64,000 bases of DNA from Desulfovibrionaceae bacterium (GTDB taxonomy: Bacteria > Desulfobacterota > Desulfovibrionia > Desulfovibrionales > Desulfovibrionaceae): the NCBI GenBank assembly GCA_022510785.1, contig JAFLSV010000007.1, positions 1 to 64,000 on the forward strand. The letters are read 5' to 3'. The notes beneath the pieces are model-generated. The model made no database searches. It had not been told where the DNA came from and saw nothing but the letters and a program-made list of their open reading frames with translations. Every line of letters begins with the position of its first letter. Within the stretch, counting starts at the first letter, position 1. Shown here in pieces: positions 26,648-36,595 of this stretch. Made by a program: the position numbers and the translations under genes.

Positions 26648-28018
26648 TTAGTTTTTAAGGCTGTGGATGGGAGCCGGGATGCGTCCGCCCAGGCGGATAA
26701 AGGCCGAGGCGTCGCCGCCTGGTACCGGGATGATGTCGGCTTCGCCGAGCAGTCCGCCAAAGGCCGCCTTGTCGCCCACGCCCTTGCCGGGCACAGGGAT
26801 AACCCGCACCGCCGTGGTTTTGGAGTTGATGACCCCGATGGCCATTTCATCCGCGATGATGGCCGCGATGGTGGAGGCCGGGGTGTCGCCGGGGATGGCG
26901 ATCATGTCCAGCCCCACCGAGCACACGCTGGTCATGGCTTCCAGCTTTTCCAGGCTGAGCGCGCCCGAGCGGGTGGCGGCCCCGATGCTGGAATCTTCCG
27001 AGACCGGGATAAAGGCTCCGGACAGTCCGCCCACATGGGATGACGCGAAGGCGCCGCCTTTTTTCACCGCGTCGTTGAGCATGGCCAGCACGGCGGTGGA
27101 GCCTGGCGCGCCGATGGACGACAGGCCCACGCTCTGGAAAATTTCGCCCACCGAATCACCCACGGCCGGAGTGGGGGCCAGGGACAGGTCGGCCACGCCG
27201 AAGGGCACCTTGAGCCGCTGGGCCACCTCGGTGCCGATAATTTCGCCCACGCGGGTGACCTTGTAGGCCGTGCGCTTGATGACCTCGGCCACTTCGCCCA
27301 GGCTTGAGGCCCGCCCGGCCCGCATGGCGCGGTCAATGGCCTTTTTGACCACGCCCGGGCCGGAGACGCCCACGTTGATCACCACATCGGGCTCGCCCAC
27401 GCCGAGGTAGGCCCCGGCCATGAACGGCACATCCTGCGGAATATTGGCAAAAATCACCAGCTTGGCGCAGCCCAGGCCGTCGCGGTCGCGTGTGGCTTCG
27501 GCCACGTCCCGCACCCGCTGCCCCATGAGCCCCACGGCGTCCATGTTGATGCCGCTGCGCGAGGAGGCCACGTTGATGGAGGAACAAATGCGGTCGGTGC
27601 TGGCCAGGGCTTCGGGCAGGGCGTCGATGAGGTTCCGCTCGCCGGGGGTCATGCCCTTTTCCACCAGCGCCCCGAAGCCGCCCAGAAAGTCCACGCCGGC
27701 GTTTTTGGCGGCCTCGTCCAGCACCATGCAGGATCTGACCATTTCGTCCCTGCTGAAGGAGGCGCCCACCACTCCGATGGGACTGACGCTGATGCGCTTG
27801 TTCACCACGGGTATGCCGAACTTGTCGCCCACTTCGTTGCAGGTATCCACCAGTTTTTTGGCATACCGGTCAATTTTGGCCCGCACCTTGTAGGCAAACA
27901 CGTCAAAGTCGTGGCTGGCGCAGTCGAAGAGGCTGATGCCCAGGGTGACGGTGCGCACGTCCAGGTGTTCGTTGCGCAGCATGTTAAGGGTGCTGAGAAC
28001 TTCGCGATCGCTAAGCAT
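26648..28018 (-). CDS. UPF0210 / PFL-family protein
   Basis: The 456-residue protein matches the UPF0210 (DUF711) family, whose fold is related to pyruvate formate-lyase-like barrels and whose reaction is unknown. It shows VRTVTLGISLFDCASHD at the start, ISVSPIGVVGASF, GGFGALVEKGMTPGER, INVGVSGPGVVKKA, DLSLAPTPAVGDSVGEI and PGDTPASTIAAIIADEMAIGVINSKTTAVRVIPVPGK near the end. The family is often paired with an ACT-domain protein, as here (gene upstream at 28102-28695). Confidence 0.92.
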   Translation of the reverse strand: MLSDREVLSTLNMLRNEHLDVRTVTLGISLFDCASHDFDVFAYKVRAKIDRYAKKLVDTCNEVGDKFGIPVVNKRISVSPIGVVGASFSRDEMVRSCMVLDEAAKNAGVDFLGGFGALVEKGMTPGERNLIDALPEALASTDRICSSINVASSRSGINMDAVGLMGQRVRDVAEATRDRDGLGCAKLVIFANIPQDVPFMAGAYLGVGEPDVVINVGVSGPGVVKKAIDRAMRAGRASSLGEVAEVIKRTAYKVTRVGEIIGTEVAQRLKVPFGVADLSLAPTPAVGDSVGEIFQSVGLSSIGAPGSTAVLAMLNDAVKKGGAFASSHVGGLSGAFIPVSEDSSIGAATRSGALSLEKLEAMTSVCSVGLDMIAIPGDTPASTIAAIIADEMAIGVINSKTTAVRVIPVPGKGVGDKAAFGGLLGEADIIPVPGGDASAFIRLGGRIPAPIHSLKN

Positions 28019-28101
28019 GGATACTCCCGGAAACGCGGAATGAGGGTGAGCGGTGGGGGCTGATGAAAATTTTCGGGGGTGAACTTCGCGCCCGCGCGGG
28101 G

Positions 28102-28695
28102 CTAAAAGGGTTCCACCCGGTGCAGGGCTTCAAAGATGTCGCGGTGCTGCATGCTCACGCGCAGCCCCATGCCCCGCGCCTTGTCCTCCAGGGTGCGGCG
28201 CAGGGCCGGGCGATCCAGGCTGAGCGGCAGGGCCACTTCAAACATGAGCAGGGCGCGCCGTGGGCGCGTTTCGGCCGCGCTGCCGGGTTCGGCCGCGTCG
28301 GGCATCAGGGCCTTCATGTTTTCGATATTGACCTTGTGCTCGGCAAAAACGCGGGCGAAGGACGAAACCATGTCCAGCCTGTCCTCGCCGTCCAGGGTGA
28401 TGACAAAGGGTTCGGACGGGCCGCCGTCGAAGGGGGGGGCGTCGTCTTCCCGCAGCGGGCGCACAATGACCGACAAATTCATGTCGCGGGCGGCTATGGC
28501 CTTCATCAGCGTGCTGTGCACCGTATCCTGCGAGACGTCGGCCGGCATGTCCGCAATGAAAATGGCCGCGAACTGCCCCTGCAGAATGGTCTGGCTGATT
28601 TCCTCAATATTGCAGCGCAGGCCGGAAAGCGCGGCGGATACCACATAAACCACGCCCGGACGGTCGGGCCCCAGAATGGAAACAACTATATTCAC
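28102..28695 (-). CDS. Double ACT-domain (GcvR-like) protein
   Basis: The 197-residue protein has two ACT domains: residues 1-85 (NIVVSILGPDRPGVVYVVSAALSGLRCNIEEISQTILQGQFAAIF) and about 95-185. It probably senses an amino acid. It lies 83 bases upstream of the UPF0210 gene on the same strand, a pairing seen in many bacteria. This suggests it controls that protein or its substrate pool, but neither is characterised. The strand's promoter should lie in the 230 bases up to the divergent NifX-like gene. Confidence 0.88.
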   Translation of the reverse strand: MNIVVSILGPDRPGVVYVVSAALSGLRCNIEEISQTILQGQFAAIFIADMPADVSQDTVHSTLMKAIAARDMNLSVIVRPLREDDAPPFDGGPSEPFVITLDGEDRLDMVSSFARVFAEHKVNIENMKALMPDAAEPGSAAETRPRRALLMFEVALPLSLDRPALRRTLEDKARGMGLRVSMQHRDIFEALHRVEPF

Positions 28696-28928
28696 ATGTC
28701 ACCTCGGCATCGGACAGGGGGCCGGGCATGCTCACCGGCCGCCCCCTGTTTTGGCAGGCCCGGCGACGCCTTGCAAGTGAAAAGATGGCATGCCGCCTTT
28801 TGGCGTTTCCGGCGGAGCCGCATACGCCGCCCGGGGCCGCGCCGCGGCTGTGCCTTGCGGGAACTGCCCTCCTTGACAGCGGCACGCGCTGGGTTATGCT
28901 CATAGCCTCAAAAAAATGGAGAAGCGTC

Positions 28929-29309
28929 ATGAGCACTTTTCTTCTGGCTGTGCCCTCCGTCAATCCCGGAGGTCTGGAAGCGGGGATGGGCATGCATTTC
29001 GGCCGCTGTGATCTGTACACCCTGGTGGATGTGGAGGATAACGCCGTCAAGGCCGTGCGCACCCTGCCCGGCATTCCGCACGAAGAGGGCGGCTGTCTGG
29101 CCGCGGTGCGGTATCTGGCCGGGCATGGCGTGACCACGCTTCTGGCGGGCGGCATGGGCATGAGGCCGCTGGCGGGTTTTCAGCGGGCGGGCATTGAGGT
29201 GCTGTTCGCGGGCGCCCGCGCCACAGTGGGCGAGGCGGTGAACGCCTGCCTTCAGGGCGAGCTGCCGCCTTTCTCCGCCGATTTCACCTGCCGGGGCGGC
29301 CATCACTGA
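28929..29309 (+). CDS. NifX/NifB-type dinitrogenase cofactor-family protein
   Basis: The 126-residue protein has the NifX/NafY fold signature: an MGMHFGRCDLYTLVDVEDN start, VRYLAGHGVTTLLAGGMGMRPLAGFQRAGIEVLFA and a short C-terminal GGHH tail. Members bind or carry iron-molybdenum cofactor precursors or related Fe-S metal clusters, and many stand outside nif clusters with unknown roles. No nif gene is nearby, so a nitrogenase link is not shown. ATG 28929 is preceded by GAGAAG. It is divergent from the ACT gene. Confidence 0.85.
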   Translation: MSTFLLAVPSVNPGGLEAGMGMHFGRCDLYTLVDVEDNAVKAVRTLPGIPHEEGGCLAAVRYLAGHGVTTLLAGGMGMRPLAGFQRAGIEVLFAGARATVGEAVNACLQGELPPFSADFTCRGGHH

Positions 29310-29317
29310 TACCAGGG

Positions 29318-29346
29318 GCTGATGCCCGCGGGAACGTCAGCTTTTT
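29318..29346 (+). terminator. Terminator of the NifX-like gene
   Basis: A GCTGA/TCAGC stem enclosing a CCCGCGGG self-pairing segment is followed by five T, starting 9 bases after the stop codon. Confidence 0.55.
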
Positions 29347-29497
29347 CAAGCAACGCCACCACATTTTTCTTTTTTTATAACCCGTTTTTCTCATTTAATA
29401 CGCCGTGTTCTGTTTTCCCATGAAAAGGCAGAAGCAATATGCAAAAAAAGAGCCCTATAATTTCCATTGTACCATCGGTTGAGCCAGCATCATGAAA

Positions 29498-29528
29498 GAA
29501 AGCCTCCCGGTATAACCGGGAGGCTTTC
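29498..29528. terminator. Terminator hairpin of the aminotransferase gene
   Basis: A perfect 14-bp stem (29498-29511 with 29515-29528) closes on a 3-base loop just downstream of the minus-strand aminotransferase stop. The minus-strand flank is CTTTCTTTC rather than a pure T run. Confidence 0.75.
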
Positions 29529-29541
29529 CTGACCTCAGGAG

Positions 29542-30657
29542 TTAGTGTTTTTCCGTCACGTCCTTCATGACGGCCAGGGCTTTTTCCATGCGCGCCGGGT
29601 CGGCCTGAGTGCCCATATGGCCCAGGCGGAACACCTTGCCGTTCATGGGCCCGAGGCTGCCGCCCACCACCAGTCCGCGGGCGGCCAGGGCTTCTCTCCA
29701 TTCCGGCCAGGTAAAGCCCTCCGGAATCCGGGCCGCCGTTACGGTGGGCGAGTTCACCGCGTCCGGAGCCGTCCACAGCGGAATATTGAGCTCTGCCAGT
29801 CCGTGGCGGCACTGCGCGGCCACGGCTTTGTGCCGGGCGAAGACCCGGGCAGGGCCTTCCTGCATCAGGGCGCTGACAGCGGCGTGTAGGGCGGCCACGC
29901 CGGGCCAGTTGGGCGTATAGGGAAAGCGCATGGGGTCTTCATCCGCCCCGTGGAAGGGCAGCAGCGCCTCATAGCCCTGGTATTTCACCTCGGCCATGCG
30001 TTCCCAGGCCGCGCCGCTGACGGCCAGAATGCTCATGTCCGCCGGGCAGGCGAAGCATTTTTGGGAACCACCGAGCAGAATATCCACATTCCAGGCGTCG
30101 GCCTCCACCGGGGCCCCGCCCAGACTGGCCACGGCGTCCACAATGAAGAGCGGCACGCCGCGATCCCGCTTCAGGCGGCCCAGCCCCTCCAGCGGATTGA
30201 GCGTTCCGGACGGTGTTTCGCAGTGGACGGCGGTCAAAACCACGGGTTTCAGGCGGCGTACCGCGTCGTCCACCCTTTCCAGGGCTTCTTCCGTCAGGGT
30301 GGAGTCATAGGGCAGCGAGACTTTTTCCACCACGCAGCCCAGGCCGGCGGCCATGTCGCCGAATCCGTCGCCAAAGACCCCCGTGCCCACGGTGACCACA
30401 GGGTCGCCCGGCCGCAGGGTGCATTTGAGCGCCCCCCACAATCCCAGCATCCCCTCGCCCGTGGGCAGCACCACTTCGTGCCGCGTGCCCGCGAAGCTTC
30501 GGATATGGCCGCAGGTGGCCCGGTACAGCTCCGCATAGCCCGTGCCGAAGCGGGGCGGGCCGTAGTCGCGGCGCAAGGCTTCCAGGGCGTCGGGATGCAT
30601 GGACACGGGGCCGGGATAGAAGGGCATGGCGGTGTAGGCAGAGGATGACATGGACAT
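29542..30657 (-). CDS. Class V PLP aminotransferase (alanine/serine-glyoxylate type)
   Basis: The 371-residue enzyme has FYPGPVSMHPDALEAL at the start, a VVLPTGEGMLGLWGAL cofactor loop, VHCETPSGTLNPLEGL, the FIVDAVASLGGAP Asp, and PLP lysine Lys200 in LLGGSQKCF. This class transaminates alanine or serine with glyoxylate, or can act on phosphonate or other amino acids. The preferred pair cannot be read from sequence. It lies 30 bases downstream of gatA and ends the gatC-gatA transcript. Confidence 0.88.
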   Translation of the reverse strand: MSMSSSAYTAMPFYPGPVSMHPDALEALRRDYGPPRFGTGYAELYRATCGHIRSFAGTRHEVVLPTGEGMLGLWGALKCTLRPGDPVVTVGTGVFGDGFGDMAAGLGCVVEKVSLPYDSTLTEEALERVDDAVRRLKPVVLTAVHCETPSGTLNPLEGLGRLKRDRGVPLFIVDAVASLGGAPVEADAWNVDILLGGSQKCFACPADMSILAVSGAAWERMAEVKYQGYEALLPFHGADEDPMRFPYTPNWPGVAALHAAVSALMQEGPARVFARHKAVAAQCRHGLAELNIPLWTAPDAVNSPTVTAARIPEGFTWPEWREALAARGLVVGGSLGPMNGKVFRLGHMGTQADPARMEKALAVMKDVTEKH

Positions 30658-30687
30658 ACGCGATTCCTCGGCGAAAGCGGCTTATGG

Positions 30688-32160
30688 TTACAGGGGGGCG
30701 TACTGGCCCAGGACTCCCAGGGACGAACCGAGCCTGTGGCCGATGCGCAGCAGAACCTCTTCACCAAAGGGCCGTCCCATGAGCTGCATCCCCACGGGCA
30801 GGCCGTCGGCAAAGCCCACGGGCACGGTCAGGCCGGGCAGGCCGGCCAGATTGAGGGACAGGGTGAAGATATCCATGAGGTACATCTGGAGCGGATCGCT
30901 GACGCCGCCCAGAGGCCAGGCCGGAACGGGCGAAACCGGGGCCAGCAGCGCGTCGCACCGGGTCAGCGCCTCGTCATAGTCCTGGCGGATGAGGCGCCGC
31001 ACCTGGGCCGCCTTGCGGTAATACGCGTCGTAATACCCGGCGGACAGCACAAAGGCGCCCAGCAGAATGCGGCGCTGCACCTCCTCGCCGAATCCTTCGG
31101 TGCGCGAGCGGGTATAGAGATCGTCCAGGTTTTTGGCATCCTGCGCGCGGCGGCCGTAACGCACGCCGTCGTAGCGGGCAAGGTTGGAGCCTGCCTCCGC
31201 TGTGGCCAGAATGTAATAGGCCGCCACGGCGTATGGGGTATGCGGCAGGGAGACATCCACCAGTTCCGCGCCCAGGGCGCGGGCGTTGTCCATGGCCTTG
31301 CGGCAGGCGGCCCGCACGCCGGGGTTCAGCGCGTCGTTCTCGTAAAACTCGCGCGGCAGGCCCAGCCGCACCCCGGCAAGGTCGCCCGTGCCCCGAAGCG
31401 TGGACGTATAGTCCGGCACGGGCCAGGCGGCCGACGTGGCATCGCGGGGGTCGTGCCCGGCAATGACCTGAAGCACCAGGGCCGCATCTTCCACCGTGCG
31501 GGCCAGGGGGCCAATCTGATCCAGGGACGAGCCGTAGGCCAGCAGGCCGTAGCGCGAAATCCGGCCATAGGTGGGCTTGAGGCCCACGCAGCCGCACAGG
31601 GCGGCGGGCTGGCGGATGGAGCCGCCGGTATCCGATCCCAGCGAGGCAAAGCACTGGCAGGCCGCCACACTGGCGGCGGAACCGCCGCTGGAGCCGCCGG
31701 GCACGCGGCCCCGATCCCAGGGGTTGCGGGTGGGGTGAAAGGCCGAATGCTCGGTGGTGGAGCCCATGGCGAATTCATCCATGTTGGTCTTGGCCAGAAT
31801 GATGGCGCCGGCCTCCTTCAGGCGGGACACGGCAAAGGCGTCATAAGGCGGCGTGAAGTGTTCCAGAATGCGGGAACCCGCCGTGGTGGGCGTTCCTTTC
31901 AGGGTCAGGGAATCCTTGACCGTCAGCGGCACGCCCCACAGGGGTTTGTCGCTGGGCACGCCGCGCTCCGCGCGCTGGCGATCCAGGGCGCGCGCCTCGT
32001 CCAGGGCTTCGGCGTCGCGGCGGGCCAAAAGCGCCCCCACGCGTGGTTCGGTGGCGTCCATACGGGCCAGGCAGGATACGGTCATGGCCTCCGCCGTGAC
32101 CTCGCCCGCGGCCAGGGCGCTGCGGGCCTCGGCCAGCGTCAGATGGGTCAGGTCGCTCAT
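30688..32160 (-). CDS. gatA: Asp-tRNA(Asn)/Glu-tRNA(Gln) amidotransferase subunit A
   Basis: The 490-residue amidase has the Ser-cisSer-Lys set: Lys82 (PLTVKDSL), the GGSSGG loop at 156-160, and catalytic Ser181 in [29 protein letters not shown] and the [18 protein letters not shown]-terminal part mark it as true GatA. It releases ammonia from glutamine for GatB, which must lie elsewhere. It overlaps gatC by ATGA. Confidence 0.95.
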   Translation of the reverse strand: MSDLTHLTLAEARSALAAGEVTAEAMTVSCLARMDATEPRVGALLARRDAEALDEARALDRQRAERGVPSDKPLWGVPLTVKDSLTLKGTPTTAGSRILEHFTPPYDAFAVSRLKEAGAIILAKTNMDEFAMGSTTEHSAFHPTRNPWDRGRVPGGSSGGSAASVAACQCFASLGSDTGGSIRQPAALCGCVGLKPTYGRISRYGLLAYGSSLDQIGPLARTVEDAALVLQVIAGHDPRDATSAAWPVPDYTSTLRGTGDLAGVRLGLPREFYENDALNPGVRAACRKAMDNARALGAELVDVSLPHTPYAVAAYYILATAEAGSNLARYDGVRYGRRAQDAKNLDDLYTRSRTEGFGEEVQRRILLGAFVLSAGYYDAYYRKAAQVRRLIRQDYDEALTRCDALLAPVSPVPAWPLGGVSDPLQMYLMDIFTLSLNLAGLPGLTVPVGFADGLPVGMQLMGRPFGEEVLLRIGHRLGSSLGVLGQYAPL

Positions 32161-32477
32161 GATTTGCCCTCCACGATGCGCGGCACCACAAAAAAGGAAC
32201 CGTCGCTGTCCGGCGCGCCGGACAGAATATCCTCACGGCTGCGGCGGCGTTCGGCCATGTCCGGGCGAACAGGCGCCGCGCCCTCGCCGCGCGTGGCCGC
32301 GTCGTCCAGGCACAGGGCCGGGGAATACAGGGGGTCCACATCGGTGGTGTCCAGCTCGGCCAGGGTATCCATATAGGTCAGAATGGCCGAACACTGGGCG
32401 GCGATCTGGTCGCGCTTCGCCTCGTCCGGGGCCAGACGGGCCAGACGGCACAGATGCTGAAAATCGGCAGGGGTCAT
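32157..32477 (-). CDS. gatC: Asp-tRNA(Asn)/Glu-tRNA(Gln) amidotransferase subunit C
   Basis: The 106-residue protein shows [44 protein letters not shown], the GatC signature that wraps GatA and GatB. The ATG at 32477 is preceded by GAGGCT and lies 7 bases after the lipoprotein stop. Earlier in-frame positions fall inside that gene. Confidence 0.92.
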   Translation of the reverse strand: MTPADFQHLCRLARLAPDEAKRDQIAAQCSAILTYMDTLAELDTTDVDPLYSPALCLDDAATRGEGAAPVRPDMAERRRSREDILSGAPDSDGSFFVVPRIVEGKS

Positions 32478-32484
32478 GGCAGCC

Positions 32485-34323
32485 TCACGGGTGGGGAAGT
32501 TCGGCCGGAGCGGGGTCTGCGGCCGTCTGAGCCGCCTTTCCGACAATGGATTCAATCAGGGCGGAAATATCCGGTTCTGACGCGGCGGAACCCTGTTCAG
32601 CGGGCTCGAGGTTGGGCAGGGGGCCGCGTCCCTGGCGGTAGGACTGGAAGGCTTCCAGATCGAGACGCTTCATGCCGGTGGCGGTGGGCTGGAACAGGAT
32701 CAGGCGGCGCGAGGCCCGCCCCGCCCCGTCCCAGCGCATGGGGGCCCCGGCCCAGTCCGCCACCGACCCGGCGGCCAGGCGGGCATTGAGCCCGGCCGGA
32801 ATCCACTGGGGCGAATCAAGGCCCAGGCTGGCGGCCAGTTGCACGAAATCATAGCCCAGCACGGCCCAGTTTCCGCACTGGCCCCCCCGGGCGGCCATGC
32901 CGTCGCGCAGGGCGCTTGCCGCGGGGGTCATGGCCTGGGCGTCCCACACACCGGGAAAGATGGTCAGCGCAAAAGTGGAAGGCTGTATCTTGTGCGCCGA
33001 AGCCAGGCTTTGTTCCCACAGGGCCGAGCCGAGCATGATTTTTGTGCGGGCGCCGTTGTAATGCAGCGCGGAGATGAGCATGTCCATGTTCTTCCAGCCG
33101 TCGGGCAGGAAAATGGCCTCAAAGCTGGCGCCGGCATGGGGAATTTTGCCCTTTTCCGGGGCGACGGCCTTGACAAAGGTGGCGGTCAGCCTTGTCCATG
33201 CTTTCATGTCCTTGGGCGGGTAGCTCGTGGTGCTGACCGGCAGCCCCCGGCGCGTTGCCGCTTGCAGGAAGAGATCGCCCATGCGTTTGCCGTAGCTGTC
33301 ACCGGGCACCAGAGCGCCGAAGGAGAGAACGCCCAGCTCGTTCACCGCCACATCAAGAACCGCGTCAACCTGATCCTGGGGGCTGGTGAAAAAACGCCAC
33401 ACGTCATTGCCTTCGTCGGCGGGGTTGGGCAGCTGCGGCAAAAAGGCGAACAGCGCGCGGCCCGGCAGGCCCCGCGCGCGCAGGGAACCATAGTCGTCGG
33501 CCTGCAGGGGGCCGCCCACCGCCGCGCACTGCGGAGGAAGGGCGGCGACCTGATCCAGCCAGTCGGGCTGAGAGCAGTCCACGATCCGCAGATCCATAAG
33601 CGTACCCTGGCCGCTGAGGGTCTGGGCGGCCACGGCGGCGCCGTCGGCTATCTGGCGGCTGATGGACGCGAAGGGGCCGGATTGCGGCAGAAGCAGGGCG
33701 ACACAGCCGGATCGCGGGCCCGCCGGGCTCTCAGCGGGGGGGATGGCCTGAGCGCTCAGACCCGCCACGCCTGGGTCGGCAAAGATGCCGGGCGAGGACA
33801 GGCGTTGCAGCGTTGCCGCGCTGTCGGCCAGCAGACCGCGTTTTGCCGCCTGCAGAACAGTGAGCGACCAGGGAAAAGAGGTTTCACTGCCACGGGCCGC
33901 GGCACTGCCCAGAAGGCGCAGGGTGTTGTCGTCGGTGCTGGCGAGGTCGGCCATGAGCGTGTGCTCCATGGCGGCCCGCTCCTCCGGGGGCGCGGCGTTA
34001 TAGCGCTGGGCCAGGGCCTGTTGGGCGGCGGTATACTGGGAACTGGGGCGTGTGCTGAGCAGCACGGCGGCCCGATCACGCAAGAGCGGCGGATTGGCTT
34101 CGTCACGCCAGGCCTGTTCGGCGATGCGGGCCTGCTCCAGGGGACTCAGGCCTTCCAGGCCGCGAATCCATGCCTCGGTGCGGGCCTCGTCGCCGGGCGG
34201 GCTTTCCGCCGGCGTCAGGGATGACAGCGGCGACACGCAGCCGGCGGCCAGCACACAGCCCAGCAGCGCGGACGGGAGAATCAGGGCGGGGAGGATGCGG
34301 AACACACGAAATACTGTGGGCAT
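32485..34323 (-). CDS. LppC/PBP-activator-like lipoprotein
   Basis: The 612-residue protein has a signal with lipobox LAAGC. A helical N-terminal half (TPR-like: AQQALAQRYNAAPPEERAAMEHTLMADL) is followed by a type I periplasmic-binding-protein fold (VALLLPQSGPFASISRQIADGAAVAAQ; LVPGDSYGKRMGDLFLQAA; IFLPDGWKNMDMLISAL). This is the layout of LpoA/LppC, an outer-membrane activator of penicillin-binding proteins. The ending (about 575-612) is disordered. It is upstream of gatC on the same strand. The chosen start is ATG 34323. Confidence 0.8.
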   Translation of the reverse strand: MPTVFRVFRILPALILPSALLGCVLAAGCVSPLSSLTPAESPPGDEARTEAWIRGLEGLSPLEQARIAEQAWRDEANPPLLRDRAAVLLSTRPSSQYTAAQQALAQRYNAAPPEERAAMEHTLMADLASTDDNTLRLLGSAAARGSETSFPWSLTVLQAAKRGLLADSAATLQRLSSPGIFADPGVAGLSAQAIPPAESPAGPRSGCVALLLPQSGPFASISRQIADGAAVAAQTLSGQGTLMDLRIVDCSQPDWLDQVAALPPQCAAVGGPLQADDYGSLRARGLPGRALFAFLPQLPNPADEGNDVWRFFTSPQDQVDAVLDVAVNELGVLSFGALVPGDSYGKRMGDLFLQAATRRGLPVSTTSYPPKDMKAWTRLTATFVKAVAPEKGKIPHAGASFEAIFLPDGWKNMDMLISALHYNGARTKIMLGSALWEQSLASAHKIQPSTFALTIFPGVWDAQAMTPAASALRDGMAARGGQCGNWAVLGYDFVQLAASLGLDSPQWIPAGLNARLAAGSVADWAGAPMRWDGAGRASRRLILFQPTATGMKRLDLEAFQSYRQGRGPLPNLEPAEQGSAASEPDISALIESIVGKAAQTAADPAPAELPHP

Positions 34324-34546
34324 GACTCTTTTCCTTTCCGGGCCTTCTCCGGAGGGCACAACAGAGGTGGGCCATACCGGGGCGCGTAGCGGGCGAAACA
34401 GCCCGGCCCGTCCGCGCCGCCGGAGAAAACAAGGGCAGAGCGGACGGGCCGGCTCCATAGTAGGACAGCTTGAACCTGAGGGCAAGCGGGCCGGCGCCGG
34501 CGGCAGATGCGCGCGATGGCCCCGTGTCAGGCGCCTGTTAAGCGGG

Positions 34547-34579
34547 CCGCCGCCCCGTCGCTGGGCGACAGGGCGGCGG
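34547..34579. repeat. 14-bp hairpin between dnaK and the LppC-like gene
   Basis: Arms 34547-34560 and 34566-34579 pair with one wobble around CTGGG. There is no T run. It may be a transcript-end or stability structure for dnaK mRNA. The 334-base gap 34324-34657 also contains the short repeat listed next; no gene is seen. Confidence 0.5.
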
Positions 34580-34615
34580 ACGGGAAACGAAAGGAGAACA
34601 GGGCGGGCCGCGCTC

Positions 34616-34682
34616 CTTCACTTGCGTGAAGTCCGCGACTCCCGATGCCTGGCCGCGTTACTTCACTTCCGTGAAGTCCGCG
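34616..34682 (-). repeat. Direct repeat of the dnaK 3' end
   Basis: A 22-base block at 34661-34682, which encodes the last seven or so DnaK codons (ADFTEVK), recurs at 34616-34637 with one base changed, just past the dnaK stop. Each copy contains a CTTCAC/GTGAAG inverted repeat. It looks like a local duplication of the gene end. Confidence 0.8.
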
Positions 34683-36568
34683 TCCATCACATCATCATCC
34701 GGTTTGCCGGCTGAACCCGGCTGGGGGCCGCCCGCCGCGCCCGGCTGTCCGGCGTTCTGGCCGCCCTGTTGCTGCTGGTACAGCTGTTCCGCCAGCTTGT
34801 GCGAAGCCTTGGCCAGTTCGTCCGTGGCCTGCCTGATGGCGGCGGCGTCTTCGCCCTCCATGACCTTTTTGAGGGCGTCCATCTTGCTTTGGATATCGCT
34901 CCTGAGGCTGGCGTCGAGCTTGTCGCCCAGGTCGCTGATGGATTTTTCCGTCCCGTAGATCAGGCTGTCGGCATGGTTGCGGGCTTCGATGACATCCTGC
35001 TTTTTCTTGTCGTCGTCGGCGTGGGCTTCGGCTTCGCGCACCAGCCGCTGGATTTCGTCTTCCGACAGGCCGGACGACGCGGTAATCTGAATGGACTGCT
35101 GCTTGCCGGTGCCCAGATCCTTGGCGGACACGTTCACAATGCCGTTGGCGTCAATGTCAAAGGTCACCTCAATCTGCGGCATGCCGCGCGGCGCGGGCGG
35201 AATGCCGGTCAGGTCAAAGCGGGCCAGGGTCATGTTGTCCCCGGCCATGGGCCGTTCGCCCTGCAGCACATGGATGGACACCGAAGGCTGGTTGTCCGAG
35301 GCCGTGGTAAAGGTCTGGCTTTTGCGGGTTGGAATGGTGGTGTTGCGGTCGATCAGCCGGGTGAACACGCCGCCCATGGTTTCAATGCCCAGGGACAGGG
35401 GGGTCACGTCAAGCAGCAGCACATCCTTGACGTCGCCGGCCAGGATGCCGCCCTGAATGGACGCGCCCATGGCCACCACTTCGTCGGGGTTCATGGAGCG
35501 GTTGGGTTCCTTGCCGAAGAATTCGCCCACCTTCTGCTGAACCAGGGGCATGCGGGTCATGCCGCCCACCAGTACCACTTCGTCAATCTGCGAGGCGGAC
35601 AGGCCGGCGTCGGCCAGGGCCTTTTTGCAGGGCTCAATGGCGCGATCGGCAAGATCCGCCACAAGCTGTTCCAGCTTGGAGCGCGTCAGCTTCATGAGCA
35701 GATGCTTGGGGCCGCTGGCGTCGGCGGTGATGAAGGGCAGGTTGATTTCCGTTTCCATGGAGCTGGAAAGGGCCTTTTTGGCATTTTCCGCGGCTTCCTT
35801 CAGGCGCTGAAGGGCCATGCGATCCTGCGACAGGTCAATACCGCTCTGGGTCTGAAATTCCTTGACCAGATGCTCGATGATGCGCTGGTCAAAGTCTTCG
35901 CCGCCAAGGAAGGTGTCGCCGTTGGTGGCGCGCACTTCCACCACGTTGTCGCCCACTTCCAGGATGGAAATATCAAAGGTGCCGCCGCCCAGGTCGAACA
36001 CCGCGATTTTTTCATTGGCCTTTTTGTCAAAGCCGTAGGCCAGCGAGGCGGCCGTGGGCTCGTTGATGATGCGCTTGACGTCCAGGCCCGCGATGCGTCC
36101 GGCGTCCTTGGTGGCCTGCCGCTGGGCGTCGTTGAAGTACGCGGGCACCGTGATCACGGCTTCCTTTACGCTTTCGCCCAGGTAGGCTTCGGCGTCGGCT
36201 TTGAGCTGGGCAAGGATGATGGCCGAGATTTCGGGCGGGCTGTAGCTGCGGCCGTCCACTTCCACGGCGGCGTCACCGTTGGAGGCGGACACGATGCTGT
36301 AGGGCGAGTGATCCTTCCAGCGGGTGACTTCGGGCGCGTCGTAACGCCGTCCCATGAGGCGCTTGACCGCGAAAATGGTGCGCTCGGGGTTGGTCACGGC
36401 CTGACGCTTGGCCGTGTCGCCCACCAGGCGTTCCTTGTCGGTAAAGGCCACGATGGACGGGGTGGTACGGCCCCCGTTGGGATTGGCGATGCACTTGGGT
36501 TCCTTGCCTTCCATCACATACACGCAGCTGTTGGTGGTGCCCAAGTCTATACCTATAATCTTGCCCAT
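34658..36568 (-). CDS. dnaK: Hsp70 chaperone DnaK
   Basis: The 636-residue protein is a full-length DnaK. It has [16 protein letters not shown], the ATPase motifs [14 protein letters not shown] and [13 protein letters not shown], the linker [17 protein letters not shown], and a substrate domain. A Gly/Gln-rich tail ends in [13 protein letters not shown]. The ATG follows GAGGAGG. grpE and dnaJ are not adjacent, so dnaK stands as its own unit. A 5' leader hairpin lies at 36596-36632; no CIRCE element was seen. Confidence 0.97.
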   Translation of the reverse strand: MGKIIGIDLGTTNSCVYVMEGKEPKCIANPNGGRTTPSIVAFTDKERLVGDTAKRQAVTNPERTIFAVKRLMGRRYDAPEVTRWKDHSPYSIVSASNGDAAVEVDGRSYSPPEISAIILAQLKADAEAYLGESVKEAVITVPAYFNDAQRQATKDAGRIAGLDVKRIINEPTAASLAYGFDKKANEKIAVFDLGGGTFDISILEVGDNVVEVRATNGDTFLGGEDFDQRIIEHLVKEFQTQSGIDLSQDRMALQRLKEAAENAKKALSSSMETEINLPFITADASGPKHLLMKLTRSKLEQLVADLADRAIEPCKKALADAGLSASQIDEVVLVGGMTRMPLVQQKVGEFFGKEPNRSMNPDEVVAMGASIQGGILAGDVKDVLLLDVTPLSLGIETMGGVFTRLIDRNTTIPTRKSQTFTTASDNQPSVSIHVLQGERPMAGDNMTLARFDLTGIPPAPRGMPQIEVTFDIDANGIVNVSAKDLGTGKQQSIQITASSGLSEDEIQRLVREAEAHADDDKKKQDVIEARNHADSLIYGTEKSISDLGDKLDASLRSDIQSKMDALKKVMEGEDAAAIRQATDELAKASHKLAEQLYQQQQGGQNAGQPGAAGGPQPGSAGKPDDDVMDADFTEVK

Positions 36569-36595
36569 AGAGAATATCCTCCTCAAACGATGGCA

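Noticed and set aside
28929..29309. Evidence for nitrogen fixation
   Set aside because: Only one NifX-fold protein is present; such proteins occur in many non-fixing anaerobes.
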